23,994 bases of DNA from an uncultured Eubacteriaceae bacterium (GCA_938042265.1 CALIRN010000036.1:1-23994), one strand, 5' to 3'; shown: positions 1 through 8,593, counted from the first letter of the stretch. The notes: generated from the letters alone by a model not told the origin. Made by a program: numbers and translations.

Positions 1-68
1 CTTTTGCGGAGAGTCAGCCGACAGGCTGAGGCTCCTAAACACGTATGTGTTTATTTATCATTAATACT
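1..68 (-). other. Structured transcript start running off the left edge
   Basis: Downstream of the minus-strand promoter at 75-103 the predicted RNA would contain two hairpins: a 6-bp AAACAC/GTGTTT stem around 38-53, then a GGAG...CUCC stem enclosing UCAGCC/GGCUGA with a 4-base loop around 8-35. The element continues out of the window, so its gene cannot be named. On the plus strand the same hairpins could instead act as a weak terminator for a gene arriving from the left, since the second stem is followed by TTTATTTAT. I do not recognise a known riboswitch class in it. Confidence 0.3.
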
Positions 69-74
69 ATGTCT

Positions 75-103
75 ATTATACACAAATTCCATATATATTG
101 CAA
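75..103 (-). promoter_or_regulatory. Predicted sigma-A promoter for a gene left of the window
   Basis: On the minus strand there is a perfect -10 TATAAT (75-80), a 17-base spacer and a -35 TTGCAA (98-103, 4/6 match). It faces left, away from proC, so it would drive a transcript starting near position 68 that leaves the window. Confidence 0.5.
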
Positions 104-188
104 TATTAACTATTAACAAAGTATAAAAAACTTTATATAAATTCATCAATTATTTAAACCCATATATATAAAAAATTGTCAGTATTGT

Positions 189-223
189 ATAAAAATAAAG
201 GCCACCCTTAATCAGAGCAGCCT
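189..223 (-). terminator. Rho-independent terminator of the nadBC-proC operon
   Basis: Just after the proC stop the minus-strand RNA forms a 10-bp stem, AGGCUGCUCU paired with AGGGUGGCCU (some G-U pairs), around a 5-base loop. It is followed by UUAUUUUUAU (189-198). This is a textbook intrinsic terminator and marks the end of the transcript. Confidence 0.85.
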
Positions 224-235
224 GCTTATAATTTA

Positions 236-1042
236 TTATTTTTTAAGCTGAGCATCCTTCCAAACGGATTTGCAAACGGCATTTATTACAGCAGCTTCAA
301 AGCCCTGCTCCTTAAGAGTGCAGACGCCCTCTATTGTAGTACCTCCGGGAGAGCATACCATATCGTTAAGCTCCTCAGGGTGTATCCCGCTTTCAAGCAC
401 CATTTTTGCACTGCCCATAACTGCACCCGCCGCAATTTCAACAGCGAGCTTTTTGTTCATCCCTTCTTTAAGGGCGCCCTCTGCAAGAGCATTTATAAAC
501 ATATATACATAAGCAGGTGAGCAACCTGCAATAGCTGTAAATATTGCAAAGTGCTTTTCCTCAACCTGTGCGGTTGTGCCTATGGAGTCAAACAGCTCCT
601 TAACCAGAGCCAAATCCTGCTCTGCGGCATTTCTGCCTCCGCAGTAAGCGGTAACGGACATTGCAACCCGGGCATTTACATTAGGCATAATGCGTACCAC
701 TCTCACTCCCCCAATATCAAGCATTTCCTCAATATCCTCTGTGGATATGCCTGCTGCCATAGATACAATAAGCGGCATTTTTGATTTAATATCAGACCTT
801 ATCGCAGTTAGGACGTCCTTAAACATAATAGGCTTAATCGCAAGAAATACAACATCACTGGCATTTATAAGCTCGCTGTAGTTATCACACCCATTAATTT
901 TAAGCTCTGCCGCCTGTGCCTCCATAGCCTCTTTGTTTCGTCTTGTTATATAAATATCACTGCTCTGCACCTTGCCCTTGGCAATAAAGCCCTTGAAGAT
1001 TGCCGAGCCCATATTGCCTGCACCTATAAACCCTAATTTCAT
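236..1042 (-). CDS. proC: Pyrroline-5-carboxylate reductase
   Basis: Catalyses the last step of proline synthesis, the NAD(P)H-dependent reduction of delta-1-pyrroline-5-carboxylate to proline, in the cytosol. The 268-residue product has the family's usual length. Visible marks are the N-terminal Rossmann motif GFIGAGNMGSAI (about residues 4-15) and the C-terminal family signature around MVCSPGGTTIEG, which belongs to the helical dimerisation domain. I place the start at the ATG ending at 1042 rather than the in-frame GTG three codons upstream, because AAGGA lies about 10 bases before the ATG but only 2 before the GTG. It is the last gene after nadB and nadC, 67 bases below nadC, with a hairpin in the gap and a strong terminator behind it. 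Pairing proC with NAD synthesis genes probably reflects co-transcription, not a shared pathway. Confidence 0.95.
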   Translation of the reverse strand: MKLGFIGAGNMGSAIFKGFIAKGKVQSSDIYITRRNKEAMEAQAAELKINGCDNYSELINASDVVFLAIKPIMFKDVLTAIRSDIKSKMPLIVSMAAGISTEDIEEMLDIGGVRVVRIMPNVNARVAMSVTAYCGGRNAAEQDLALVKELFDSIGTTAQVEEKHFAIFTAIAGCSPAYVYMFINALAEGALKEGMNKKLAVEIAAGAVMGSAKMVLESGIHPEELNDMVCSPGGTTIEGVCTLKEQGFEAAVINAVCKSVWKDAQLKK

Positions 1043-1071
1043 AATATGCACTTCCTTAATCCTTTAATATA

Positions 1072-1100
1072 TATATATCGAAACTGCGTTCCGATATATA
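1072..1100 (-). other. 13-bp hairpin between nadC and proC
   Basis: An AT-rich inverted repeat whose pairing is better on the minus-strand RNA, where position 81/91 is a G-U pair instead of an A/C mismatch. The stem has 13 bp and a 3-base GCA loop. It is followed by UAUAUAUUAAAGG, not a U-run, so it is more likely an mRNA processing or stability element than a full terminator. Its effect on proC expression is unknown. Confidence 0.45.
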
Positions 1101-1109
1101 ACATACAGC

Positions 1110-1958
1110 TTACGGCTTGATATTTTCCGTACTGTTAAAGCTGATATCCAACGGTTTTACGCCATTTGTAAGAGCACCTACGGAGATATAGTTTACACCG
1201 CATCCCTTAAATCCGCCTATAGTATCAAGCCTTATCCCTCCTGATGCCTCCGTAATGATATGAGCGGGTACAAGCTTTTGCAGCTCCTTGATTTCCTGCG
1301 GAGTACGGTTATCAAACATAATAACATCGGCACCTGCAGCAACCGCCTGCCGAACCTGCTCCATTGTTTCGGTTTCCACTTCCACCTTAACCATATGTCC
1401 CAACCTTGACCTTACCTGTGCAACAGCCTTTTCAATGCCGCCCGCAAAGGCAATATGGTTATCCTTAAGCATAACACCGTCATATAATGCGTAGCGATGG
1501 TTAAAGCCTCCTCCCACAGTTACCGCATACTTTTCAAATATCCTTAATCCCGGATACGTCTTTCTTGTATCACAAACTCTGATAGAGGAATCATCAAGAG
1601 CCTTTACATATTCCGCCGTCTGAGTTGCAACGCCGCTCATAAGCTGCATAAGGTTAAGTGCTATGCGCTCGCAGGGCAGCAGGGTTGATACCCTGCCGTA
1701 AACCTCAGCAATCTTTTCACCCTTTACCACAATGTCACCGTCCTTTTTATAAAGAGTAATTTCAACAGAGCTGTCACCGTAAGCCTCATAGGTAAGGGCA
1801 AGCATATCAAGCCCGCATATTATTCCATTCTCCTTTGCAGTAAATATGCCCCTGCCCATTAAACCATCGCCAAAAACCAAATCAGTGGACAAATCCCCGC
1901 TGCCAACATCCTCCAATAAAAATTCCTCAATTTTTTTCTTTGCCTCAAGTCTGTTCAT
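1110..1958 (-). CDS. nadC: Nicotinate-nucleotide pyrophosphorylase (quinolinate phosphoribosyltransferase)
   Basis: Converts quinolinate and PRPP to nicotinate mononucleotide, CO2 and pyrophosphate: the third de novo NAD step, in the cytosol. At 282 residues it has the family's normal size. The quinolinate-binding region is clear: TRKTYPGLR (131-139), the EKYAV and GGGFNHR motif (142-155), and LKDNHI (164-169). The TRKT-T-PGLR position commonly a threonine is tyrosine here. The C-terminal barrel carries the phosphate-binding segments around MFDN and EASGGI. The start has GAGG in good position, 13 bases after the nadB stop, so the pair is co-transcribed. The molybdenum-locus paralogue ModD is less likely given the NadB neighbour. 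Confidence 0.95.
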   Translation of the reverse strand: MNRLEAKKKIEEFLLEDVGSGDLSTDLVFGDGLMGRGIFTAKENGIICGLDMLALTYEAYGDSSVEITLYKKDGDIVVKGEKIAEVYGRVSTLLPCERIALNLMQLMSGVATQTAEYVKALDDSSIRVCDTRKTYPGLRIFEKYAVTVGGGFNHRYALYDGVMLKDNHIAFAGGIEKAVAQVRSRLGHMVKVEVETETMEQVRQAVAAGADVIMFDNRTPQEIKELQKLVPAHIITEASGGIRLDTIGGFKGCGVNYISVGALTNGVKPLDISFNSTENIKP

Positions 1959-1971
1959 AAAAATCCTCTTT

Positions 1972-3453
1972 TCAATCCACTATGTAATGTGCTCCTATGC
2001 TTTCCCTACGTTCCTCCGCCGCCTTTGCAATAAGCCAGCCGGCAGTAAGCATATTGTAAAGCTCCATCTGCTCATTTGTTACCTTATTATAATCGAGGCT
2101 TACAAAACCCTCCTTTGGCATAAATCCCTCAAACCATTTAACAATATTGCCAATTTCGCTTCGATGTCTTACAATACCCACAAATTCCATCATTTTGTGC
2201 TGAATTGTGTTCTTATCGGGGAATGCGGAGGTATCAGCCATAGCTGTGGGAGCTGACCACTGCACCTCCTGCGCCTTATTGGGATTATCAATAATATAAT
2301 CCGCCGTAAGTCTGCCAAACACAAGTCCCTCCAAAAGAGAGTTGCTTGCAAGTCTGTTTGCACCGTGTACACCGGTACAGGCAGCCTCGCCTACAGCAAA
2401 AAGGCCCTCAACATTTGTTCTTCCGTCACTTCCTGCAGCTATGCCTCCCATATGGAAATGCGCACCAGGAGCAACGGGAATAAGATTTTCGGATAAATCC
2501 ACACCATGGTCCATACATATACCGCTTACCGTAGGAAATTTATCCGTAAAATTATCTATGGAAGATATATCAAGGTAAATCCTTTCACCCTTAAGGTAGT
2601 GTGCATAAACCTCCCTTGCCACCACATCACGTGGAGCAAGCTCCTTCATAGGGTGAACACCCTCCATTATACGTACTCCGTCCTCATTTACAAGCAATGC
2701 GCCTGCACCCCTTACCGCCTCGGAAACAAGACCGTAAGCATATCCGTCAATGGTAAGCATTGTAGGGTGAAACTGCACAAACTCCAAATTTTTTAGCCCT
2801 GCTCCTGCCCTGTAGGCAAGGGCTATGCTGTCTCCCGTAATTGTTGTATCATTTGTTGTTGCGGGATAAAGCTGACCTATACCGCCTGAAGCAATAACCG
2901 TACTGCCTGCCGCATAATGTCTTAATACGCCGTCCTTATCCCTTGTAACCGCACCACAGCATTTACCGTCCTTAATAAGCAGATCCAAAGCAGGCTCGTT
3001 TTCCCTTATGGTGATATGCTCGTCATTTGCGGTATTTTTAACAAGCTGCTCAATCACCTTTAGACCCGTACCGTCACCGCCTGCGTGGATAACACGGTTA
3101 AGACTGTGTGCCGCCTCTCTGCCAAAAAGCAGCTCTCCCTTTTGATTGCGGTCAAATTGCATACCCGCCGCCATAAAATCAATAAGCACACCGGGAGCCA
3201 TACTTACAAGCCTCTTTACCGCAGCCTCATTGTTAAGGTAACAGCCTGCACGCAGGGTATCCTTGTAATGCAGATGCCAGTCGTCCTCCTGTGCCAATGC
3301 AACGGAGATACCTCCCTGCGCCAGAGCCGAATTGCTGTCCATTTTATGTGACTTTGTTACTATTGTAACACTTGTATTATATTTTGCCAGTTCAGCCGCC
3401 GTACTTAATGCGGCAATACCAGAGCCTATTATAAGCACATCTGTCTTAATCAT
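1972..3453 (-). CDS. nadB: L-aspartate oxidase
   Basis: FAD enzyme that oxidises L-aspartate to iminoaspartate, the first step of de novo NAD synthesis; NadA then condenses the product to quinolinate. The N-terminus has the dinucleotide-binding signature IIGSGIAAL (8-16). Further family marks are SNSALAQGGI, the substrate/FAD region HSLNRVIHAGGDGTG, and GAHFHMGGI with the C-terminal GEAACTGVHGANRLASNSLLEG block. I chose the ATG at 3453 because GGAGG lies 8 bases upstream; the frame is open nine codons further up without a better site. The 493-residue product is shorter than E. coli NadB (540), with an abbreviated C-terminal helical domain. nadC follows after 13 bases; nadA, often in the same operon, is absent here. 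Confidence 0.95.
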   Translation of the reverse strand: MIKTDVLIIGSGIAALSTAAELAKYNTSVTIVTKSHKMDSNSALAQGGISVALAQEDDWHLHYKDTLRAGCYLNNEAAVKRLVSMAPGVLIDFMAAGMQFDRNQKGELLFGREAAHSLNRVIHAGGDGTGLKVIEQLVKNTANDEHITIRENEPALDLLIKDGKCCGAVTRDKDGVLRHYAAGSTVIASGGIGQLYPATTNDTTITGDSIALAYRAGAGLKNLEFVQFHPTMLTIDGYAYGLVSEAVRGAGALLVNEDGVRIMEGVHPMKELAPRDVVAREVYAHYLKGERIYLDISSIDNFTDKFPTVSGICMDHGVDLSENLIPVAPGAHFHMGGIAAGSDGRTNVEGLFAVGEAACTGVHGANRLASNSLLEGLVFGRLTADYIIDNPNKAQEVQWSAPTAMADTSAFPDKNTIQHKMMEFVGIVRHRSEIGNIVKWFEGFMPKEGFVSLDYNKVTNEQMELYNMLTAGWLIAKAAEERRESIGAHYIVD

Positions 3454-3519
3454 AACGGCTTCCTCCAAAAAAATTAACATAAATTTTGCATAAGTTAAAC
3501 ATTGCTATTCTTGCTATAT

Positions 3520-3548
3520 ATTGTGCCACAAACCATACATAATTTCAA
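3520..3548 (-). promoter_or_regulatory. Predicted promoter of nadB-nadC-proC
   Basis: Minus-strand TTGAAA (-35, 3543-3548), a 17-base spacer and CACAAT (-10, 3520-3525; 4/6). It lies in the 142-base gap between the glycosyltransferase stop and the nadB start. That gap shows no obvious terminator, so some read-through from the polysaccharide operon is possible. I see no clear operator for the NAD repressor NiaR. Confidence 0.4.
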
Positions 3549-3595
3549 GTAAAATATAACTAGCCTCCGTCTTATTGAGAAATACTGATTTATGG

Positions 3596-5338
3596 TTATA
3601 AAAACTCAACCGTATTATCACTTAATACAGCAGTTCTCATAATTCCAAAAATATCCGTCAGCATAACACCAACCTTATATTTTCCCTTGGGCAAATACGT
3701 ATTTTCAAGCATAAGATTAAAGCCGCCAAGCAATGCCGCCCTGCCCTTAACTGCCTCAATGTCGGTACGCATTTCCCTTACGGTATTAAGTCGGTATATA
3801 CCGCCAATACCCTCCAGCAGCACATAAATTCTGTCATAGCCCTTTTTGCAGGCATAGCCGCTTATCCTTACCATATCACCGCTTATGGCATACTCAATTT
3901 TATAATCAAAATTTTCTCCCTGCGGAATATTATTTATAAGCTTAAATTTTCTGCAGCTTTCAAACACGGCAAAATTTCGGGGTATAAAATCCACCCTGTA
4001 GGGGCTTAAATTAATATTGTAAAAATTATCTCTGCCGCAAAACTGCGGATGTCTGGCAAACAATATTTCCTTTTCAAGGGCAAGTCTTTTAAGCTTTTCC
4101 CTGTTCAGTCTGTCATCACCCCTTGATAGGGACTCATAATGGTACAAGGTTACAGCATTTATAACCATATTGTAATAGCCCCTTTCAATAAGGCTCATAC
4201 AAAGCTCCACATCATTATACGCAACCCTAAAATCCTCATCAAAGCCGCTGAATTTGCTTTTTTCTATCATAAGACAGGCGGCGGTTACAGCAGTATAATT
4301 CCAAACACCCCTGTTTCTGCCTTTGTACAGCACAGCTTCATCATCTTCGCCTAAAAAGGCATGAGCAGGCCCCGGCTGAATATTAATAACCCCGCAGTGC
4401 TGAATTGTTTTTGTTTTTGGATAATAGAGCTTGGCTCCTACTGCGCCGCTGTGAGGCTTTGCGGCATAATAAGCCATTTTATCAAGCCAATCTGGAGCTA
4501 TAACCTCCGTATCATCATTTAAAAACAGCAGAAAGCTACCCTCTGCCGCCTGTGCTCCCCTGTTGCACATATAAGAAAAATTAAAATACCTTTTTTCATA
4601 TATATATTTATCCGCAAGCGCTCTGTATTTTTCAGCATTTTCCTGAATGCTGCCATTATCCACAACAATTATTTCGTAGTCACTGCGAGTTGTTTTTTCT
4701 CTTATGCTGTCAATACACACCTTAAGCACGTCATAATTATCCTTTGATGGAATAATTATACTTACCTTCCCCTGTACAGGTTTAATTTCTTCATTATAAA
4801 AGATCAGCTCTCTGCTGCTTACGGCAAGAGGTCTGGGACAGTGCGCAACAGTTAGGTATTCACTGTCCCTGAGCAGATCCAGAGGCTCCCGAAAATCCCT
4901 TAAAAGCCCCTTTTTTATAATAAAAAAGCCTATATAATCACAGCTATTTAATGTATCGGGAGACCAATCAGGCTTGTAAAAGTCCTCCTCGTCACAGTAA
5001 ACAGCGTCAGCGCTGCACCTTAACAGCTTTTCCATCATAAGATACAGGGCATTTTCCTTAAGTCTGTCACCCGCGGGCAAAAAAGCAATATAATCACCCT
5101 TTGCATCAGCCAAGTCGGCTATTTCAAAGCAGGGATATTTTTGATTGCGCAGGGTGCTAAGGCTTGCTTCCCTGTCGCCGCTGCCATAAATAACAACTGA
5201 AATAACAGGTACAGGCTCCGCCGAAAGCAGGGGGAGCCTTGTAACTTTAACTGTCGGTATACTCTTCTTAAATCCTTCAAGTTTTCCCTTGGCAAGGAAC
5301 AAACAGCCCTTTAACCCGAATTTTTTAATATAATTCAT
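3596..5338 (-). CDS. Tandem GT2 glycosyltransferase with a reduced first domain
   Basis: Family-2 glycosyltransferase, probably adding sugars to the surface glycan exported by this operon; donor and acceptor cannot be told. The 580 residues read as two GT-A domains and a tail. The second domain (about 190-440) is complete: VSIIIPSKDN (192-201), VVDNGS (225-230), the metal-binding FLNDDTEV (272-279) and a late catalytic-type segment around YNDVELCMSL (374-383). The first (about 45-175) keeps GDYIAFLPAGD, YCDEEDF and KPDWSPDTL, but the stretch that should hold the nucleotide-binding DDxS is missing, so it is probably non-catalytic. Residues about 455-580 are a beta-rich tail. No membrane segment is evident. 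Its ATG directly follows the stop of the LtaS-like gene, implying translational coupling. It is the only clear standalone glycosyltransferase here, so other enzymes must be encoded elsewhere. Confidence 0.88.
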   Translation of the reverse strand: MNYIKKFGLKGCLFLAKGKLEGFKKSIPTVKVTRLPLLSAEPVPVISVVIYGSGDREASLSTLRNQKYPCFEIADLADAKGDYIAFLPAGDRLKENALYLMMEKLLRCSADAVYCDEEDFYKPDWSPDTLNSCDYIGFFIIKKGLLRDFREPLDLLRDSEYLTVAHCPRPLAVSSRELIFYNEEIKPVQGKVSIIIPSKDNYDVLKVCIDSIREKTTRSDYEIIVVDNGSIQENAEKYRALADKYIYEKRYFNFSYMCNRGAQAAEGSFLLFLNDDTEVIAPDWLDKMAYYAAKPHSGAVGAKLYYPKTKTIQHCGVINIQPGPAHAFLGEDDEAVLYKGRNRGVWNYTAVTAACLMIEKSKFSGFDEDFRVAYNDVELCMSLIERGYYNMVINAVTLYHYESLSRGDDRLNREKLKRLALEKEILFARHPQFCGRDNFYNINLSPYRVDFIPRNFAVFESCRKFKLINNIPQGENFDYKIEYAISGDMVRISGYACKKGYDRIYVLLEGIGGIYRLNTVREMRTDIEAVKGRAALLGGFNLMLENTYLPKGKYKVGVMLTDIFGIMRTAVLSDNTVEFL

Positions 5339-8300
5339 TTAATCGTACCCCAGTAAATACCTTTTGCCAAATAATATATCATACTGTATAAGCTCGTATT
5401 TTTTTATATCCTCATCGTCAGATGGTATACCAAACTCCTTGTGTATTACCGGATATTTTTCCCTCAAGGAGTAAATATAGTCAAAATATGAGCTGTAATT
5501 TATCTGCGCATCTCTTAATATCTGCGGTGCAAGCTGATTTGGTGTGATATATTCCTGTTCTATCTCAATATCCTTGTAATTGGAATACGCAATTATAGGA
5601 GTTGAGTATTTATTATACTTATCCTCAATATATCCCAAAGTGCCAAACGCTGACATTGCAGGCAGATGATCACCCCAGATATACAAAATAGTCGGTCTTT
5701 CCGCATTATCAACATAGTCAATCATTTTACCTATAAATCTATCGGCATTAAGCACGCCCTGACTGTACTGCTCAAGATTATGCAGCTCACTGTCACTTAG
5801 TCTGTCTGACGAAAGCTTTACCTCGGTTTCCTTATACTTGTTTTCATACAGGGTATGGTTTTCAATAGTTACTGCAAATACAAAGGCAGGTTCCTTAGCA
5901 GACTCAATGGTATCTTCAATCACATCTGCCAAAACATCATCCTTAAAATATCCGTCATCGGTTAAATTTTCACCTGAGAAATCCATTTCGGCTTTGTCAA
6001 TAAATTTATCAAAGCCCATACAGTTATATACCGTTGTCCTGTTGTACACCTCACCGTAATTAGGGTGAATAGCTATTGTTTCATAACCGTTACCCTTAAA
6101 CTCAGAAGCAAGCCCGGGTATTGTTTTACCCTCATTATTCCAATAAGTAACATATGGTACAACATTTTCCAAAAAAAAGTAATTGCTCATACCCGTAAGC
6201 CCTTCAAACTCTACTGAGCCTGTACCTCCGCCATACTTTGGAGATATGGCAATGGACTTTTTGTATTTGAGCATATTACTGTCAACCTGTTGAGAAAACT
6301 CCACATCAGGTACCTTCTCCACGTCAAACATAGATTCCTCCATGATAAATATAACATCAGGCTTTATATTGGAAGTATTATCTATATGCTCAGCATCAAG
6401 CTGAGCTTTTAGTTCCTGCATATAGCTTTTTGTGTAATTTTCTCCTGCTTTTGGAAATATCTCAAATATCTCCTTAAATTTTATATAGCTGTAAGACATA
6501 ATGCCGCCTTTTTCAACACAGCTTCTTGTGCCCCTCCAGTTTCCCGTTACATCTACACCTATATCAATAAACGTATTGCTTTGTATTTCAGATGATAAAA
6601 ATATCATTATCACCAAAGAAAATACTGCCGCATATAAGTTAGGCTTGTATTTTGCTATTGTCCTGCGCTTTTTATATATAATCCATACAATCATCGCCGC
6701 AAGCAATACCGAGCCTCCGATAATAGCAGTTTCGGGTATATACATCTCAACTACGGAAATAAAATCACCTATCTGCAAAATATCCATGGGCATAAAGCTG
6801 GAATCATGATATTTAAGCTTTACCAAATTACCCGCAAATAAAAACAACCAAAGAATAATACCTGCTCCTCTGCCCATTATCCTTCCAAACAGGTTTCTTA
6901 TCGTATAGTATACAGCGCCAAACAGTACAGCATTAAGCCAAATGCTTTTTGATGCCAGTACAGCCGTAGCTGCCGTAGGTATATCAAAACCCTTAAAATA
7001 GATTTTGGCAAGCATTTCAATGGAAACAGTCATTAAAAATACTATAATTGCTTCCGCCATAACTGAAATACATCCCTGATTATCGCTTTGTGCAGTGTAT
7101 ATACCATATCCGCACAAAACAGCCAGCATAATACTTACTGTCTGACCTCCCTCTGGCATCAGCATAAATGTAGCAATGCCCTCCTTTGGGATAACTATAT
7201 ACAAAATGACTGCCCAGAACAGACGTACAAAAGAATATATATCCCACTTTTGCCCGATTTGTACATTGTATTGGTATCTTCCTGCAATGTAAGAAGCACA
7301 AGCAAGCAAAACAACCGTATATATACCTATATAAAAGCTCAGTATGCAGGATAAAAATATCATACAGTATGATATAAAACTGCAAAAGCGCTGCATTAAG
7401 CTATCTTTGGAAGACACCTTAGATTTTTTAAGGGCTCTTTTCCCCAGCATTAATGGCGCATAAGCAGCCGCAACAAATACAAACCATGCCAAAAGCCTTG
7501 CATAATAATTTCCGGCCTCATTTTTAAGTGTATAAGCAAGCAAATCCCTTCTGTTAAACACAATACTGTCAACAGCTATCTCCGTACTTCTTTTATCGGT
7601 CAAATCAAACCTGATATTGTTAATTCGGCTTAAATAACGAGGCAATACTATATCGTTTTCGCCCTGTACAAGAGTATAGGGCACCGTTTCATAACGGTTA
7701 TCATCAAAAAACAGGTACAATTCTCCGTTATTTTCCTCTACAGACATAGAAGCAACATTTATTGTAATTGTTCTTACAGTATTTTCCCTGTTGTCAAAAT
7801 AAGTTACCCAAGGATCATCAGACAAGGCTGTAAGGCTGTTTCCATTTATCTCAAAATCCTTAGCATTATTGCCCCAATTTGTAAAGCTGTCAAAAAATAA
7901 TGTTTTTTCTGTAAAAACATTATCCGCCAACAGTGTAATGCCTGCCGTATATGATACAATTATTGTCATTACCGCTGCCACTGTCGCTATTAAAGCACTT
8001 TTTATGTTCCGTTTTTTTACAGCATATAAAACGGCAGCTGCCAAAATCAGCGGCAAGATATAAATAAACACATAAAACATCCTGATAAATGCATACTCAT
8101 TATCACACATAAGCGCCTCGGATAGAGATGACGGTTCATTTATAATAATATTGCTTATGCCTATTTCCTGACCTTCTCCCCTAAGCAGATCATATCTTAT
8201 AACATCAATATTTTTTATTTTTCGGTGAAGATATATTATATTGCTGCCATTATGAAGCTTTACCACATACCTTTCCATAGATCCATCTGTCCACATAAGA

Positions 8301-8593
8301 AACAGCTCCGAATCCGTGTAGTCATTCGATAAATAATCAACATTTACAGTTACTGTTTTAACATTTTTAATATTATTGGTATATTCAATCCACGGATCGT
8401 CACTCAAAGCAATTATCCTGCCATCGCCTGCAGTAAAATCCTTTATACTTTTTGCATCATCTATCAAACTTTCATAGGATATTGTGCAGCTGTCGTAAAA
8501 CATTCTGTATTGAAAGCCCGTTGCTGTGAAGATTAATGCAACAGCAGAAATAATAACCGCAATCCATACACCTTTTAAACTTAACTTGCTCAA
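5339..8593 (-). CDS. LtaS/GacH-like membrane phosphoglycerol transferase (sulfatase fold) with duplicated ectodomain
   Basis: Polytopic membrane enzyme of the LTA synthase/alkaline phosphatase superfamily, expected to transfer glycerol phosphate from phosphatidylglycerol to an extracellular acceptor. Numbering from a TTG start (1084 residues): a membrane helix near 8-25, a beta-rich domain (about 31-155), helices, a second copy of that domain (about 232-349), a block of helices to about 670, then the catalytic domain from about 745. Catalytic marks are IFIMEES (metal-binding E), GGGTGSVEFEGLTG with candidate nucleophile T791, VTIENHTLY (H913) and IWGDHLP (D975, H976). I prefer the TTG at 8593 because GGGAG lies 8 bases upstream; an earlier TTG at 8632 overlaps the previous stop but lacks a ribosome site. 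The operon context and LtaS relationship suggest decoration of the exported polysaccharide, like GacH of group A streptococci. A true LTA synthase is less likely given its size and setting. Confidence 0.87.
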   Translation of the reverse strand: MSKLSLKGVWIAVIISAVALIFTATGFQYRMFYDSCTISYESLIDDAKSIKDFTAGDGRIIALSDDPWIEYTNNIKNVKTVTVNVDYLSNDYTDSELFLMWTDGSMERYVVKLHNGSNIIYLHRKIKNIDVIRYDLLRGEGQEIGISNIIINEPSSLSEALMCDNEYAFIRMFYVFIYILPLILAAAVLYAVKKRNIKSALIATVAAVMTIIVSYTAGITLLADNVFTEKTLFFDSFTNWGNNAKDFEINGNSLTALSDDPWVTYFDNRENTVRTITINVASMSVEENNGELYLFFDDNRYETVPYTLVQGENDIVLPRYLSRINNIRFDLTDKRSTEIAVDSIVFNRRDLLAYTLKNEAGNYYARLLAWFVFVAAAYAPLMLGKRALKKSKVSSKDSLMQRFCSFISYCMIFLSCILSFYIGIYTVVLLACASYIAGRYQYNVQIGQKWDIYSFVRLFWAVILYIVIPKEGIATFMLMPEGGQTVSIMLAVLCGYGIYTAQSDNQGCISVMAEAIIVFLMTVSIEMLAKIYFKGFDIPTAATAVLASKSIWLNAVLFGAVYYTIRNLFGRIMGRGAGIILWLFLFAGNLVKLKYHDSSFMPMDILQIGDFISVVEMYIPETAIIGGSVLLAAMIVWIIYKKRRTIAKYKPNLYAAVFSLVIMIFLSSEIQSNTFIDIGVDVTGNWRGTRSCVEKGGIMSYSYIKFKEIFEIFPKAGENYTKSYMQELKAQLDAEHIDNTSNIKPDVIFIMEESMFDVEKVPDVEFSQQVDSNMLKYKKSIAISPKYGGGTGSVEFEGLTGMSNYFFLENVVPYVTYWNNEGKTIPGLASEFKGNGYETIAIHPNYGEVYNRTTVYNCMGFDKFIDKAEMDFSGENLTDDGYFKDDVLADVIEDTIESAKEPAFVFAVTIENHTLYENKYKETEVKLSSDRLSDSELHNLEQYSQGVLNADRFIGKMIDYVDNAERPTILYIWGDHLPAMSAFGTLGYIEDKYNKYSTPIIAYSNYKDIEIEQEYITPNQLAPQILRDAQINYSSYFDYIYSLREKYPVIHKEFGIPSDDEDIKKYELIQYDILFGKRYLLGYD

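Noticed and set aside
1..60. Resemblance of GGCTGAGGCTCCTA to the start of an M-box (magnesium) riboswitch
   Set aside because: The short GAGGCTCCTA match is followed by AAACACGTATG instead of the expected downstream core, and the strong promoter points the other way.
1110..1958. ModD (molybdenum-locus paralogue) in place of NadC
   Set aside because: The adjacent nadB, canonical length and TRKT/NHR/KDNH motifs fit NadC; no molybdenum genes are nearby.
1846..2256. 136-codon plus-strand open frame opposite nadB/nadC
   Set aside because: It lies antisense to two well-conserved genes, has no ribosome site, and its sequence resembles no family; the same applies to the other open frames of 60-120 codons opposite the large minus-strand genes.
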